DNA of 64,000 nucleotides from an uncultured Williamsia sp. (lineage in GTDB: Bacteria > Actinomycetota > Actinomycetes > Mycobacteriales > Mycobacteriaceae). The stretch is taken from contig NZ_CANLWM010000005.1 of assembly GCF_947494875.1 (NCBI RefSeq), forward strand, positions 248,001-312,000, written 5' to 3'. Every line of letters begins with the position of its first letter. Position 1 is the first letter of the stretch. Made by a program: the position numbers and the translations under genes. The notes below the pieces were generated by a model, which was given only the letters and a program-made list of their open reading frames with translations, did not search any database and was not told the origin of the DNA. This document shows positions 1 to 9,553 of this stretch, piece after piece.

Positions 1-313
1 ACACCATCCGTACCCATCGGTGTTCGGACAGCCGCCCCACACCGAGGACACCGCCGAGCACCAACGCGAACACGATCGACAGCGCCGCTGCTTTCAACGT
101 GCCCCACAGACCCGGCAGCAGGTACGTGGTCCACGTCGTCGCGGTGACGAACGGCTTCCACTTCTGCGCGGTCAGCTGGTCGTTGCCGGCGAGGGTCACG
201 AGGACGAACACCACGACCGCGACGAGGACCAGTCCGAAGACGACCGCCACGATCGCGTTGCGTCGCCGCGCCTTGGGCCCCGGGGAGTCGTAGAGGACGG
301 TTGCGCCGCTCAT
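1..313 (-). CDS. gluD: Glutamate ABC transporter permease GluD (partial, 3' end outside window)
   Basis: Second inner-membrane permease of the glutamate importer, working with GluC. Only the N-terminal ~104 residues are present; the gene runs off the window edge. A positively charged N-terminus is followed by a hydrophobic segment (about residues 20-43), a short loop, and the start of the permease domain ([15 protein letters not shown] then a second hydrophobic stretch), as in His/Glu/Gln/Arg-type ABC permeases. The ATG at 313 overlaps the gluC stop by 4 nt (ATGA), implying translational coupling. The assignment rests on operon position plus these segments. Confidence 0.85.
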   Translation of the reverse strand, partial: MSGATVLYDSPGPKARRRNAIVAVVFGLVLVAVVVFVLVTLAGNDQLTAQKWKPFVTATTWTTYLLPGLWGTLKAAALSIVFALVLGGVLGVGRLSEHRWVRMV

Positions 314-993
314 CGCCGCACCGCCAGTCGTCGTGCCAGCCAGCCGAACACGTAGCCCTCCGCCAGGGTGATGATCATGAAGCCGACGGCGATGATCGCG
401 AAGATCGCGACGATCTGGTCGGCGTAGTTCTCGATCTGCTCCTTCATGAGCAGCGATGCCTCCGCGACGCCGATCGCCGACGCGATGGTCGTGTTCTTCG
501 TCAACGCGATGAGCACGCTTCCCATCGGTCCGATCACCGACCGCGCCGCCTGGGGCAACACGACGAGCCCGAAGACGCGACCGAAGCTGAGCCCGAGCGA
601 CCGGGCCGCCTCGGCCTGCCCGAGCGGCACGGTGTTGAAGCCCGACCGCAGCGTCTCGCACACGAACGTCGAGGTGTAGAGCACGAACCCGAGAACCGCG
701 AGCCAGAAGTTGTTGTTCTCGACGAAGTTCTCGTTCTCGGGTGCGAGTGTCAGCCCGAGGTTCTGGTACAGCCCGATCGAGCAGAAGATGATGATCAGCG
801 TCAGCGGGGTGTTGCGGACGATGGTCACGTATCCCGTCCCGAACGCTCGCATCACCGGCACGGGGGAGACCCGGAACGCGGCGAGGATCGTGCCCCAGAT
901 CAGCGACCCGACCGCCGAGAAGAACGTCAGCTTCAACGTCGTCCAGTACGCGGGCCACAACTGTGGGCCCATGTCCGACCACAACTCGTTCAT
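310..993 (-). CDS. gluC: Glutamate ABC transporter permease GluC
   Basis: Inner-membrane permease of the glutamate uptake system, 227 aa, with several hydrophobic segments and the amino-acid permease signature region around [21 protein letters not shown] (the EAA loop that contacts the ATPase). The ATG at 993 was chosen because it overlaps the gluB stop (990-992) as ATGA and begins MNELWSDMG; an upstream in-frame GTG at 1011 would add six residues inside gluB. Third gene of gluABCD. The gene order and 4-nt overlaps match the Corynebacterium glutamate system. Confidence 0.92.
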   Translation of the reverse strand: MNELWSDMGPQLWPAYWTTLKLTFFSAVGSLIWGTILAAFRVSPVPVMRAFGTGYVTIVRNTPLTLIIIFCSIGLYQNLGLTLAPENENFVENNNFWLAVLGFVLYTSTFVCETLRSGFNTVPLGQAEAARSLGLSFGRVFGLVVLPQAARSVIGPMGSVLIALTKNTTIASAIGVAEASLLMKEQIENYADQIVAIFAIIAVGFMIITLAEGYVFGWLARRLAVRR

Positions 994-2018
994 GACAGCC
1001 CCGCCGGGCACGGCGTGGACGCCGAGTCGAGGAACGACAGGTCACCGGGCTTCGGGGTGAATGCGAACGGGGAAGCCGGCGCCTCCGCCCGCTGCATCAG
1101 CTTGTCGACCTCGGTGTCACCGATTGACGAGCGCAGCGCGCGCTCCCACGGTGACGTGCCGGAGCCGTCCGGGGTCAGCATCTTCGTCAGGGCGGCGTTC
1201 ACCGCGGCGACCGACTTCGGGTAGTCCTTCGCCATCCCGATCCCGTAGCGCTCGGTCGAGAACGGGGTACCGGCCTTGCGGAGGACCTTCTTGCCCGAGG
1301 ACGTGACGCAGGCGTTCTTCGGATAGGTCATGTCGACGACGCGGAAATCGCCCTTGTAGATGTCGAAGTCGGCGAAGCCGGCGAGGATCACCTCGTCGGT
1401 GGTGAGGGCGTCGACCTTGCCCTGGCGGAGCGCCTCGACACAGCCGGAGTAGGAGTCGTACTCCTGCAACTGGACTCGCGGCAGCTGCGCCTTCACGTTC
1501 TGCGCCGGGGTGGATCCCGTGACCGAGCAGAGCTTCTTGCCCTTGTCGAGGTCGGTGAGGGTGCGGATGCCCGTGTCGTCGCGACGTACCAGCAGTCCCT
1601 GATAGTTCACGAGGTACGGACCGGCGAACGCGACGCGCTTCGACCGCGCCGCGTTGATCGAGTAGGTGGCGGCGATCATGTCGACCTCGCCGTTCTCGAT
1701 GAGCGTCTCGCGTTGCGCCGACGGGGTCTCGCGCCAGGTGATCTTCGGCGTTCGCACCCCGAGCTCGCGGGAGATGGAGTCGACGACGTAGCGGGAGACG
1801 AGCGTGTCGAACCCGGTGAAGTCCCGGTCGGGTTCGCGCAGGCCCAGGCCCGGCTGGTCGTACTTCGTGCCGAGGATGACCGAGCCGTCACGGATTGACC
1901 CGAGGAGATCGCGGGGATTGGTGTTGCCGCAGGCGGTGAGGCCGCCGGCGGCCACCGCGAGCGCGACCAGTGTGAGAGCGGCCGCCCGCAGGCGGGGTCG
2001 TCGGGGGGTCTGCCGCAT
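990..2018 (-). CDS. gluB: Glutamate-binding lipoprotein GluB
   Basis: Extracytoplasmic solute-binding protein of the glutamate ABC importer, 342 aa. The N-terminus has basic residues, a hydrophobic stretch and a lipobox LTAC with the lipidated Cys near residue 30, so it is predicted to be membrane-anchored. The remainder is a family-3 solute-binding fold ([13 protein letters not shown] near the start of the mature domain; [23 protein letters not shown] in the ligand-binding lobe; [13 protein letters not shown]). The ATG at 2018 shares one base with the gluA stop (TGATG), so translation is probably coupled. The ligand is inferred from operon similarity. Confidence 0.93.
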   Translation of the reverse strand: MRQTPRRPRLRAAALTLVALAVAAGGLTACGNTNPRDLLGSIRDGSVILGTKYDQPGLGLREPDRDFTGFDTLVSRYVVDSISRELGVRTPKITWRETPSAQRETLIENGEVDMIAATYSINAARSKRVAFAGPYLVNYQGLLVRRDDTGIRTLTDLDKGKKLCSVTGSTPAQNVKAQLPRVQLQEYDSYSGCVEALRQGKVDALTTDEVILAGFADFDIYKGDFRVVDMTYPKNACVTSSGKKVLRKAGTPFSTERYGIGMAKDYPKSVAAVNAALTKMLTPDGSGTSPWERALRSSIGDTEVDKLMQRAEAPASPFAFTPKPGDLSFLDSASTPCPAGLS

Positions 2019-2800
2019 CAGTGGCCCAGGATCTTGCCGAGGAAGTCCTTCGCGCGGTCCGACGACGGCGCGGTGAAGAAGCTCTCGGGGTCGGTGTCCT
2101 CGACGACGGCGCCGTCGGCCATGAACACCACACGGTCCGCGGCCTTGCGGGCGAAGCCCATCTCGTGGGTCACCACCACCATCGTCATGCCCTCCTTGGC
2201 GAGGGAGACCATGACGTCGAGCACCTCGTTGACCATCTCCGGGTCGAGCGCGGAGGTCGGCTCGTCGAACAACATCACCTTCGGCTCCATCGCCAGCGAC
2301 CGGGCGATCGCGACACGCTGCTGCTGGCCGCCGGAGAGCTGGGCCGGGTACTTGTCCTTCTGCTCGGCGATGCCGACCCGCTCGAGGAGCTTCTCGGCGT
2401 TCGCGCGGGCCTCCGCCTTGTTCTTCCTGCGGACCTTGATCGGGGCCAGGGTCACGTTGTCGAGGATCGTCTTGTGGGCGAACAGGTTGAACGACTGGAA
2501 CACCATCCCGACGTCGGTGCGCAGGCGCGCGAGTTCCTTGCCCTCCGACGGCAGCACCGTCCCGTCGACACGGATCTCGCCGGAGTCGATCGGCTCGAGC
2601 CGGTTGATGGTGCGGCACAGCGTCGACTTGCCCGACCCTGACGGCCCGAGCACCACGACAACCTGACCGCGGGGGATCTCGAGGTCGATGTGATCGAGGA
2701 CATGCAGGTCGCCGAAGTACTTGTCGACACCCCGCAGGGAGATCATCGGCGGCGCCTGCCCGGTCTCCGGGGTCGCCGGGCCGGTCTGCGAAACGGTCAT
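2018..2800 (-). CDS. gluA: Glutamate ABC transporter ATP-binding protein GluA
   Basis: Cytoplasmic ATPase energising glutamate import, 260 aa. Walker [10 protein letters not shown] at residues 52-60, ABC signature LSGGQQQR at 155-162, Walker B with [12 protein letters not shown] at 175-186, and the switch His in VVVTHEMGF. Similarity to corynebacterial GluA is strong from residue 19 ([13 protein letters not shown]) onward, so the first 18 residues could be an extension and a start at that internal ATG is possible. First gene of the gluABCD operon, divergent from miaB. Confidence 0.94.
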   Translation of the reverse strand: MTVSQTGPATPETGQAPPMISLRGVDKYFGDLHVLDHIDLEIPRGQVVVVLGPSGSGKSTLCRTINRLEPIDSGEIRVDGTVLPSEGKELARLRTDVGMVFQSFNLFAHKTILDNVTLAPIKVRRKNKAEARANAEKLLERVGIAEQKDKYPAQLSGGQQQRVAIARSLAMEPKVMLFDEPTSALDPEMVNEVLDVMVSLAKEGMTMVVVTHEMGFARKAADRVVFMADGAVVEDTDPESFFTAPSSDRAKDFLGKILGH

Positions 2801-2959
2801 GGGGAAGCCAACCTCGCTGTTCGACGGTGCTGCTCAGCGGCGGGGTGTGCCGAGAGCAAAGAGGACTTTACTGTTGCGACGGCCGGTGCGCCGAGGTTCG
2901 TCGCGTCGCGGCGGCGCCCGTCACACCGGCACGGATGAGGTCCGGCGCCGGCACGGACG

Positions 2960-2965
2960 TACCCT
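2960..2965 (+). promoter_or_regulatory. -10-like hexamer for miaB
   Basis: TACCCT ends 8 nt before the miaB ATG at 2974, so transcription would begin at or just before the start codon. No convincing -35 element is visible. It is one of several such arrangements in the window. Confidence 0.4.
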
Positions 2966-2973
2966 GGTCTGCG

Positions 2974-4542
2974 ATGAATGCCCCGGTCACCCACCCTGCG
3001 AGCCCCGAGTTCGACGTCCCGCGCCGCTACCAGGTGCGGACGTACGGCTGCCAGATGAACGTCCACGATTCCGAGCGGATCAGCGGCGTGTTGGAGGACG
3101 CGGGGTACCAGCGGGCGACGTCGGAGGACGACGCGGATCTCGTCGTCTTCAACACGTGCGCCGTGCGGGAGAACGCGGACAACAAGTTGTACGGGAACCT
3201 GTCGCACCTGGCCCCGGTCAAGGCGCAGCGCCCGGGTATGCAGATCGCCGTGGGCGGGTGCCTGGCCCAGAAGGACAAGTCCACCGTCGTCGACCGCGCG
3301 CCGTGGGTCGACGTCGTGTTCGGCACCCACAACCTGGGGTCGCTGCCGGCCCTGCTCGACCGTGCCCGGCACAACGAGACGGCCCAGGTCGAGATCGAGG
3401 AGTCGCTCAGCGCGTTCCCGTCGACGCTGCCCGCCCGCCGCGAGTCCGCCTATGCCGGATGGGTGTCGATCTCGGTGGGCTGCAACAACACCTGCACGTT
3501 CTGCATCGTGCCGTCGCTGCGCGGCAGAGAGGTCGACCGCCGGCCCGCCGACGTCCTCGCCGAGGTGGAGGCGCTCGTCGAGCAGGGTGTCCTCGAGGTG
3601 ACGCTGCTCGGGCAGAACGTCAACGCCTACGGGATGTCGTTCGCCGACCCCGAGACCCCGCGCGATCGGTCGGCGTTCGCCGATCTCCTGCGCACGGTCG
3701 GGTCGGTCGAGGGACTCGAGCGACTGCGCTTCACCTCGCCGCACCCGGCCGAGTTCCGGTCCGACGTGATCGCCGCGATGGCCGAGACCCCCGCGGTGTG
3801 TCCTGCGTTGCACATGCCGCTGCAGTCCGGGTCCGACCGCGTCCTGCGGGCGATGCGGCGCAGCTACCGCCGCGACCGCTTCCTGCGCATCCTCGACGAG
3901 GTGCGCTCGACGATGCCGCACGCTGCGATCACCACCGACATCATCGTGGGGTTCCCCGGGGAGACCGAGGAGGATTTCGCCGCCACACTCGACCTCGTCG
4001 AGCGTGCGCGGTTCAGTTCGGCGTTCACGTTCCAGTACTCCAAGCGGCCCGGGACACCGGCCGCCGACCTGCCCGACCAGGTCCCCGCCGACGTCGTCCG
4101 CGAGCGCTACCTGCGGCTCACCGCGCTCCAGGACGACATCTGCCTGCAGGAGAACCGGCGGCTCATCGGGACCGAGGTGGAACTGCTGGTGATGGCGGAG
4201 AGCGGGCGCAAGGGTGCGATCACCGGCCGCCGTACCGGCCGGGCCCGGGACGGGCGTCTGGTCCACTTCCTGGCGCCGGACGTGGCGGGGTCGGACGGGA
4301 CCGTGCGTGCCGGCGATCTCGTCGAGACCGTCGTCACCGAGGCGGCGCCCCACCATCTCGTCGCCGACGGAGCGCTGCGCGCACATCGTCGGACCCGTGC
4401 GGGCGACGCCTGGGAGGCGGGACGCACACCGTCGACACCGCCGATCGGTGTCGGCCTGGGGATGCCGGGCGTCGGCGCCCCTGCGAGGACGGCGACCGCG
4501 AGCCCCGCGGCGTCGTCGTGTTCGGAAGGATGTTCGGCATGA
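2974..4542 (+). CDS. miaB: tRNA-2-methylthio-N6-dimethylallyladenosine synthase MiaB
   Basis: Radical-SAM methylthiotransferase that converts i6A37 to ms2i6A37 in tRNAs reading UNN codons. 522 aa. The N-terminal UPF0004 domain carries the auxiliary-cluster cysteines C26 (TYGCQMN), C62 (NTCAVRE) and C96 (GGCLAQK); the radical-SAM CxxxCxxC motif is at C170, C174 and C177; a TRAM domain lies around residues 400-465. A C-terminal tail of about 55 residues is poorly conserved. The ATG at 2974 is preferred over an upstream in-frame ATG at 2827 because MNAPVTHP leads straight into the conserved domain and a -10-like hexamer lies just upstream. miaA, which makes its substrate, is 3 kb downstream. Confidence 0.95.
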   Translation: MNAPVTHPASPEFDVPRRYQVRTYGCQMNVHDSERISGVLEDAGYQRATSEDDADLVVFNTCAVRENADNKLYGNLSHLAPVKAQRPGMQIAVGGCLAQKDKSTVVDRAPWVDVVFGTHNLGSLPALLDRARHNETAQVEIEESLSAFPSTLPARRESAYAGWVSISVGCNNTCTFCIVPSLRGREVDRRPADVLAEVEALVEQGVLEVTLLGQNVNAYGMSFADPETPRDRSAFADLLRTVGSVEGLERLRFTSPHPAEFRSDVIAAMAETPAVCPALHMPLQSGSDRVLRAMRRSYRRDRFLRILDEVRSTMPHAAITTDIIVGFPGETEEDFAATLDLVERARFSSAFTFQYSKRPGTPAADLPDQVPADVVRERYLRLTALQDDICLQENRRLIGTEVELLVMAESGRKGAITGRRTGRARDGRLVHFLAPDVAGSDGTVRAGDLVETVVTEAAPHHLVADGALRAHRRTRAGDAWEAGRTPSTPPIGVGLGMPGVGAPARTATASPAASSCSEGCSA

Positions 4543-5210
4543 GCGACAGTCAGCACGGCACCGGCTCGGGTGCGCACGCAGGACTCGAACAGCTCGAGGG
4601 CGACCTCCGCAAGGCCGAGCGCCGCATCGCGGGCGAGATCGAACCCGGTGCCCGCGCCGTCGTCGTGGCGGCCGCGGTCCTGGTGGCCATCGTGGCGATG
4701 GTGCTGCCGCACACGGGCGCCGCGAACGGCATCGATGTGCTGACCTTCTCCAGTGCGGCGCGGGACGAACGCGTGACCATCACGTCGCGGGTCTTCGTCT
4801 ACCTGCTCGTCGTCTTCGGGATCGGCTTCTCGATGCTGGCGCTCGTGACACGTCGGTGGACGGTCGCCTTCGTGGCGTTGTGCGGGAGCGCCGTCGGGTG
4901 CGTCGCCGGGATGCTCGCCTGGTGGTCACGCAACACCCCCGGCGTGAGCGGGGTGACACCACCGCACGGCGTGGGCCCGGGCCTGGTCCTGGGGTGGTTC
5001 GCGCTGATCGTGATCGTCTTCCACTGGTCCCGGGTCGTGTGGGCCCGCACCTCCTACCACCTGGCGCTGGAGGCGGAGCGCCGCGAGGAGGCCCGCGTGG
5101 CCGAGGAGCGCGCGCGGTCGCTGCAGAGGTCGGCCGGGGCGCGTCCGGACACCACCGAGCCCGAGGACGAGTCGACCGGCGGTCCGGAGAGCACGGCGGG
5201 CACCGCCTGA
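4539..5210 (+). CDS. Conserved four-helix membrane protein (Rv2732c-like)
   Basis: Function unknown. 223 aa, with a short amphipathic N-terminus and four predicted membrane segments (about 40-57, 84-103, 108-128 and 148-165). It is followed by a charged, probably helical cytoplasmic tail rich in Glu/Arg/Ala ([19 protein letters not shown]) and an acidic, disordered end. The ATG at 4539 overlaps the miaB stop as ATGA, so it is probably co-translated with miaB. The position directly after miaB matches the actinobacterial membrane protein Rv2732c. Confidence 0.8.
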   Translation: MSDSQHGTGSGAHAGLEQLEGDLRKAERRIAGEIEPGARAVVVAAAVLVAIVAMVLPHTGAANGIDVLTFSSAARDERVTITSRVFVYLLVVFGIGFSMLALVTRRWTVAFVALCGSAVGCVAGMLAWWSRNTPGVSGVTPPHGVGPGLVLGWFALIVIVFHWSRVVWARTSYHLALEAERREEARVAEERARSLQRSAGARPDTTEPEDESTGGPESTAGTA

Positions 5211-5244
5211 CCGCCTCGCCGCCGCAGGCTGTGTGGGTGAGGGG

Positions 5245-6729
5245 TCAGCGACCGCCGACGGCGTTGTCCGCAGCGGTCGCCCACTCGCGCCACTGTTGCG
5301 CCTGAGCACGGAGATCCGCCGCGTCCTTGTCCTTGCCGCGCGCAGCGGCCTTCTCGGCCTGTTCCTCGAGTTGCGCGACGCGGGAACGGAACTGCTCGGC
5401 GCGGGCCGCCACCTCGGGATCGGTCCGCTGCCAGTGGGTCTCCTCGGCGTCGCGGACCCGCTTCTCGATGGCCCGGATACCGCGCTCCAGTGACTGCATG
5501 CGCTCGCGCGGGACCTTGCCGATCGCGTCCCACCGCTCCCGGACGTCCCGGAACGCACGTCGTGCCGCGTCGAGGTCGGACGTGGGGTCGACGGACTTCT
5601 CCGCCTCGTCGAGCAGGGCCTGCTTGGCGTCGGCGTTGGCCGCGAACTCCTCGTCGCGTTCGGACTGGGCGGCGTTGCGCGCCGCGAAGAACACGTCCTG
5701 CGCCGCCTTGAACCGTTCCCAGAGTGCGTCGTCGGAGTCGCGCGGGGCGCGGCCGGCGGCCTTCCAGTCGGCGAGGAGTTCCCGGAACCGTCCGGCGGTC
5801 GGACCCCAGTCGGTCGACGTCGACAGCGCCTCGGCCTCGACGATGATCTCCTCCTTGCGCGCCCGGGCGCCGGCACGCTCGCGGTCGAGTTCGGCGAAGT
5901 GCGCACCGCGGCGACGGTTGAAGGCGTCCCGCGCCTTGGCGTACCGCCGCCACAGCACGTCGTCGGTCTTGCGGTCGACACCTTTGATGGTCTTCCACTC
6001 GTCGAGGATCGCGCGCAGGCGGTCACCGGCGTGCTTCCACTGCGTGCTCTCCGCGCCGATCGTCTCCGCCTCGCCGCAGAGCTCCTCCTTGCGCGTGATC
6101 GCCGCCGTGCGGGCGGCGTCGCGGGCCCGTGTGCGCTCCTCGGCGATGCCGTCCGCTCCCTCGATCACCGCGGTCAGTCGGGCCCGCAGCGCGGAGACGT
6201 CGCCGATCACCGCGGCGTCGGCGAGGCTGTCGCGCATGGCGATCGCCGACGCCTTCGTCTTGCGTGGATCACCGGTGCCGACCGCGAGGCGCTCCTCGAG
6301 CAGTTCCACCTCGGTGGCGAGGTCGTCGAAGCGGCGACCGTAGTGTGCGAGTCCCTCCGCCGGGGTGCCGGCCTGCCAGGACCCGATGATCCGTGGGGTG
6401 CCCTCCTCGATCAGCCAGACCGTGCCGTCGTCGTCGACGCGGCCGAACAGCGACGGGTCCGAGGCGGGACGGGCATGGGGGACCTCGATGTGCGGGGTGG
6501 CGGTCGGCCGCGGACCGGGCGCCGGTCGTGGGCCGGGGCGGGGACCGGGACGGGGGCCCGGCTTCGGCGGGGCCGACGGGGTCGGTGCGACCGTCTCCGG
6601 TGCGACAGGAGGAGTGGCCACGGCGGTGTCCGCGGCGACGCCGGCGGACATCTCCGCGGGTGGGGACGCTGTCGCGTCCTCGACGGTGCCGATGTCCTGT
6701 GGGGCCGCCCGGCCCGCGTCCTCGCTCAT
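5245..6729 (-). CDS. DUF349 domain protein (Rv2731-like)
   Basis: 494 aa, function not established. Residues ~20-110 are Pro/Ala/Gly-rich with a low-complexity stretch of repeated PGPRPGPRP units. From about residue 110 a conserved region begins ([18 protein letters not shown]), followed by several charged helical DUF349 repeats marked by W...R..LxDWK and ALWERFKAA signatures and ending in a long coiled coil. The family is conserved in actinobacteria; its molecular role is not assumed here. The ATG at 6729 is used rather than an upstream GTG near 6822, because the extra 31 residues are Arg-rich shadow-like sequence. It is convergent with the membrane protein ending at 5210 and divergent from the next gene. 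Confidence 0.85.
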   Translation of the reverse strand: MSEDAGRAAPQDIGTVEDATASPPAEMSAGVAADTAVATPPVAPETVAPTPSAPPKPGPRPGPRPGPRPAPGPRPTATPHIEVPHARPASDPSLFGRVDDDGTVWLIEEGTPRIIGSWQAGTPAEGLAHYGRRFDDLATEVELLEERLAVGTGDPRKTKASAIAMRDSLADAAVIGDVSALRARLTAVIEGADGIAEERTRARDAARTAAITRKEELCGEAETIGAESTQWKHAGDRLRAILDEWKTIKGVDRKTDDVLWRRYAKARDAFNRRRGAHFAELDRERAGARARKEEIIVEAEALSTSTDWGPTAGRFRELLADWKAAGRAPRDSDDALWERFKAAQDVFFAARNAAQSERDEEFAANADAKQALLDEAEKSVDPTSDLDAARRAFRDVRERWDAIGKVPRERMQSLERGIRAIEKRVRDAEETHWQRTDPEVAARAEQFRSRVAQLEEQAEKAAARGKDKDAADLRAQAQQWREWATAADNAVGGR

Positions 6730-6916
6730 CGCGTGATCCCTCGTCCTGCCGCGCGTCACGGCTGCCGTCGTCGTGCCGCGCGCCGCGCGGCGAGCCCGCG
6801 CTCGGCGCGCGGTGGAGACCATTCAAGCAGGTGCCGTCCGTTTTGGTGCGCACTCGTACGACAGGCGCCGACGCTCGACGACCTCCCGGCACGACGGATC
6901 GGTAGCGTGTGCAGGC

Positions 6917-7690
6917 GTGCTCGCCGCCGTCGCGATCGTGCCCGGGTCGCCGTCGCTCGTCCCCGCCCTCACCGGTCCTGCAGCCGACCTCGACGCGCCC
7001 CGTGTCGCCGTCCGGCGCCTGGGGGAGCGTCTCGCCAGGGTCGCGCCGACCCGGTGGATCGCGCTGTGCACGGCCGACGTGCACGATCCCGAGCCCGTCG
7101 GTGACACAGGCATCCGCCACGGTGACCTCCCCACCAACGGCACCTATCTCGGGTTCGGGGTGGACGTGCGGGTCCGGCTGGTACCCGGGACGCCGCCCGC
7201 CGCCGTCGCCGACCGTCTCCCGACGACCGTGCTCACCGCGGCCTGGCTGCGAGGCGAGACCGCGCCCGACGTGACCGTCGACCCGGTCGTCGTCGTCCCG
7301 TCCCTCGACGGCGCCGGCGTCGCGGTCGCCACCGGCCTGGTCACCGATCTCCTCGCCGACGAAGCGACACCGACCGGACTGCTCGTCGTCGCCGACGGCT
7401 CGACCGGTCTGACCGTGAAGGCACCGGGGGGGCTGATCGAGGGTGCCGAGGCGATACAGGAGACGGTCGACACCGCCGTCGCCCGCGGCGACCTCGACGC
7501 GATCACCGCCCTTGACGTCCAGGGCTGCGCCCACGCGCGGGTCGACGGTCGCGCGGTCCTGCAGATCGCCGCCGCGGTGTGGCGCGCCGCGGGCCACGGC
7601 CCGCCGGTCGCCGAATCCCTCTGGCACGGCGCGCCCTTCGGGGTCGGGGCACACGTCGCCTGGTGGGGGATCGCGTCGGCCGCCCGATGA
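6917..7690 (+). CDS. Class III extradiol dioxygenase-like protein (Rv2728c-like)
   Basis: 257 aa, beginning [18 protein letters not shown], a fold start resembling the LigB-type class III extradiol dioxygenase superfamily. It is conserved next to miaA in mycobacteria (Rv2728c), but no activity is assumed. The GTG at 6917 is the last start before conserved sequence; a longer in-frame ORF reaches 6773 but its first 48 residues are Arg-rich and overlap the divergent regulatory region. TAGCGT at 6903-6908 could be a -10 for a near-leaderless transcript. The stop overlaps the miaA ATG (ATGA), implying coupling. Confidence 0.75.
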   Translation: MLAAVAIVPGSPSLVPALTGPAADLDAPRVAVRRLGERLARVAPTRWIALCTADVHDPEPVGDTGIRHGDLPTNGTYLGFGVDVRVRLVPGTPPAAVADRLPTTVLTAAWLRGETAPDVTVDPVVVVPSLDGAGVAVATGLVTDLLADEATPTGLLVVADGSTGLTVKAPGGLIEGAEAIQETVDTAVARGDLDAITALDVQGCAHARVDGRAVLQIAAAVWRAAGHGPPVAESLWHGAPFGVGAHVAWWGIASAAR

Positions 7691-8595
7691 CCGTGCGGCC
7701 GATCGCGATCGTCGGGCCCACGGGGACGGGCAAATCCGACCTCGCGCTCGACGTCGCGCGGCGGTGGGACGGCGAGATCGTCAACATCGACGCGATGCAG
7801 CAGTACCGCGGCATGGACGTGGGTACCGCCAAGGTGCCCGTCGAACAGCGACGCGACATCCCGCACCACCAACTCGACGTCCTCGACGTCACCGAGATCG
7901 CTACTGTCGCGCGGTATCAGCGGGCCGCGGGCGCCGACGTCGAGGACATCCTCGCCCGCGGGCGCCGACCGGTGATCGTCGGCGGCTCGATGATGTACGT
8001 GCAGTCGCTGCTCGACGACTGGTCGTTCCCCGCCACCGACGATGCGGTCCGCACGCGTCTCGAGGGGGAACTCGCCGACCGGGGTGTCGCCGCGATGCAC
8101 GCCCGGCTCACCGAGGTCGACCCCGACGCCGCGGCGTCGATCCTGGCCACCGACGGGCGACGCATCGTCCGCGCCCTGGAGGTCGTCGAGCTCACCGGCC
8201 GACCGTTCGCCGCCTCCGCCCCGCGGATCGGGGACCCGCGATGGTCCACCGACATCGTCGGGCTCGACCGCGACACCACCGCGCTCGACGACCGACTGCG
8301 GTCCCGGACGGCGGCGATGTTCGACGGGGGTCTGCTCGAGGAGGTGGCCGGTCTCGTCGACCGCGGACTGCGCGAGGGGAGGACAGCCGCGCGGGCGATC
8401 GGCTACGCCCAGGCGCTGGCGGTCCTCGACGGGACGATGTCGCTCGACGACGCGGTCGAGGCGACGTTCGTGGGGACCCGCCGCTACGTGCGGCGTCAAC
8501 GGTCGTGGTTCCGCCGCGACCCGCGGGTGCACTGGCTCGACGCGGGTGCCTCCGGGCTGGTCGACGCCGTGGCGACCGTGATCGACCACGGCTGA
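7687..8595 (+). CDS. miaA: tRNA dimethylallyltransferase MiaA
   Basis: Transfers the dimethylallyl group to A37 of tRNAs reading UNN codons, the step before MiaB. 302 aa, a normal length. The P-loop GPTGTGKSD is at residues 10-18, followed by [17 protein letters not shown], which binds the tRNA and prenyl substrate, and HHQLDVLD. The C-terminal region carries [15 protein letters not shown], typical of the family. The ATG at 7687 overlaps the previous stop; a longer ORF start at 7579 lies inside the upstream gene. Confidence 0.96.
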   Translation: MTVRPIAIVGPTGTGKSDLALDVARRWDGEIVNIDAMQQYRGMDVGTAKVPVEQRRDIPHHQLDVLDVTEIATVARYQRAAGADVEDILARGRRPVIVGGSMMYVQSLLDDWSFPATDDAVRTRLEGELADRGVAAMHARLTEVDPDAAASILATDGRRIVRALEVVELTGRPFAASAPRIGDPRWSTDIVGLDRDTTALDDRLRSRTAAMFDGGLLEEVAGLVDRGLREGRTAARAIGYAQALAVLDGTMSLDDAVEATFVGTRRYVRRQRSWFRRDPRVHWLDAGASGLVDAVATVIDHG

Positions 8596-8610
8596 CGTCG
8601 CCCGCGTGAC

Positions 8611-8616
8611 TACCCT
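8611..8616 (+). promoter_or_regulatory. -10-like hexamer for dapF (probable leaderless start)
   Basis: TACCCT ends 6 nt before the dapF ATG at 8623, which would place the transcription start on the ATG. There is no good -35 at the right distance. Confidence 0.4.
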
Positions 8617-8622
8617 GAGGGG

Positions 8623-9546
8623 ATGGCCGACGTCGACACCGCGCTCCCGTTCGTCAAGGGACACGGCACCGAGAACGACTTCGTGCTGCTCCCGGACCAC
8701 CACGCACGCCTCGACCTGACCCCCGACCTCGTCGCCGCGCTGTGTGACCGCCGGGCCGGACTGGGCGGCGACGGACTGCTGCGGGTGGCGCGGACCGACG
8801 CCCTCGTCGTCGCAGGCGTGCTCGACGAGATCCCCGCCGGGGTGGCCACGTCCGACTGGTTCATGGACTACCGCAACGCCGACGGGTCGATCGCGGAGAT
8901 GTGCGGCAACGGCGTCCGCGTGTTCGCACACCACCTCGTCGTGGCCGGGCTGGTCGACACCACCGAGTTCGTCGTCGGCAGCCGTGCCGGCGGACGCCGG
9001 GTGCATGTCCGCGACGCCGACGCCGCCGCCGCCGACGTGACCGTCGAGATGGGCCCGGTCCGGATCGGGCAGCGCAGCGCGACGACCCTGGGCCGACAGC
9101 TCGAGGGCGTCGCGGTGGACGTCGGCAACCCCCATCTGGCGTGCGTCGTCGACGGCCTCACCGTCGCCGACCTCGACGCCCTCGACTTCAGCGGCGGAGC
9201 CACGGTCGACAGCACCGTCTTCCCGCACGGCGTGAACATCGAGGTGATCACCCCCGCCCGCGACGGAGCCGTCCACATGCGCGTGCTCGAGCGCGGCGTC
9301 GGCGAGACCCGGAGCTGCGGGACCGGCACCGTCGCCGCGGCCGCGGCCGCACTCGTGGCGCAGACCGGGAAGCCGCAAGGCACCCTGGACGTTCACATAC
9401 CGGGAGGCACCGTGACCGTGACGATCACCCACGACGGCGCCACCCTGCGCGGGCCGTCCCGCCTCGTCGCGATCGGGACCGTGTGCCTGCGGGAGACGGT
9501 CGCGAGCCCGGTGGAAAACCGAGTGCACGTGACACCGTCGGTGTGA
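8623..9546 (+). CDS. dapF: Diaminopimelate epimerase DapF
   Basis: Converts LL-diaminopimelate to the meso form for lysine and peptidoglycan synthesis. 307 aa, usual length. The two catalytic cysteines are seen as C94 in EMCGNGVRV and C232 in RSCGTGTVA, the hallmark pair of this cofactor-independent epimerase. The ATG at 8623 is the natural start ([20 protein letters not shown]). It lies 27 bp after miaA and 7 bp before hflX in a dense block. Confidence 0.96.
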   Translation: MADVDTALPFVKGHGTENDFVLLPDHHARLDLTPDLVAALCDRRAGLGGDGLLRVARTDALVVAGVLDEIPAGVATSDWFMDYRNADGSIAEMCGNGVRVFAHHLVVAGLVDTTEFVVGSRAGGRRVHVRDADAAAADVTVEMGPVRIGQRSATTLGRQLEGVAVDVGNPHLACVVDGLTVADLDALDFSGGATVDSTVFPHGVNIEVITPARDGAVHMRVLERGVGETRSCGTGTVAAAAAALVAQTGKPQGTLDVHIPGGTVTVTITHDGATLRGPSRLVAIGTVCLRETVASPVENRVHVTPSV

Positions 9547-9553
9547 GTCACTG

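Noticed and set aside
2721-5210. An 829-aa plus-strand frame ending in the Rv2732c-like gene
   Set aside because: Upstream of 4539 it is an Arg/Gly/Pro-rich out-of-frame reading of miaB; only the last 223 codons are real.
6491-6560. GGACCGGGXCGG-type tandem repeat as a DNA repeat element
   Set aside because: It encodes the PGPRP repeats of the DUF349 protein N-terminus in frame, so it is a coding low-complexity tract and not an intergenic repeat.
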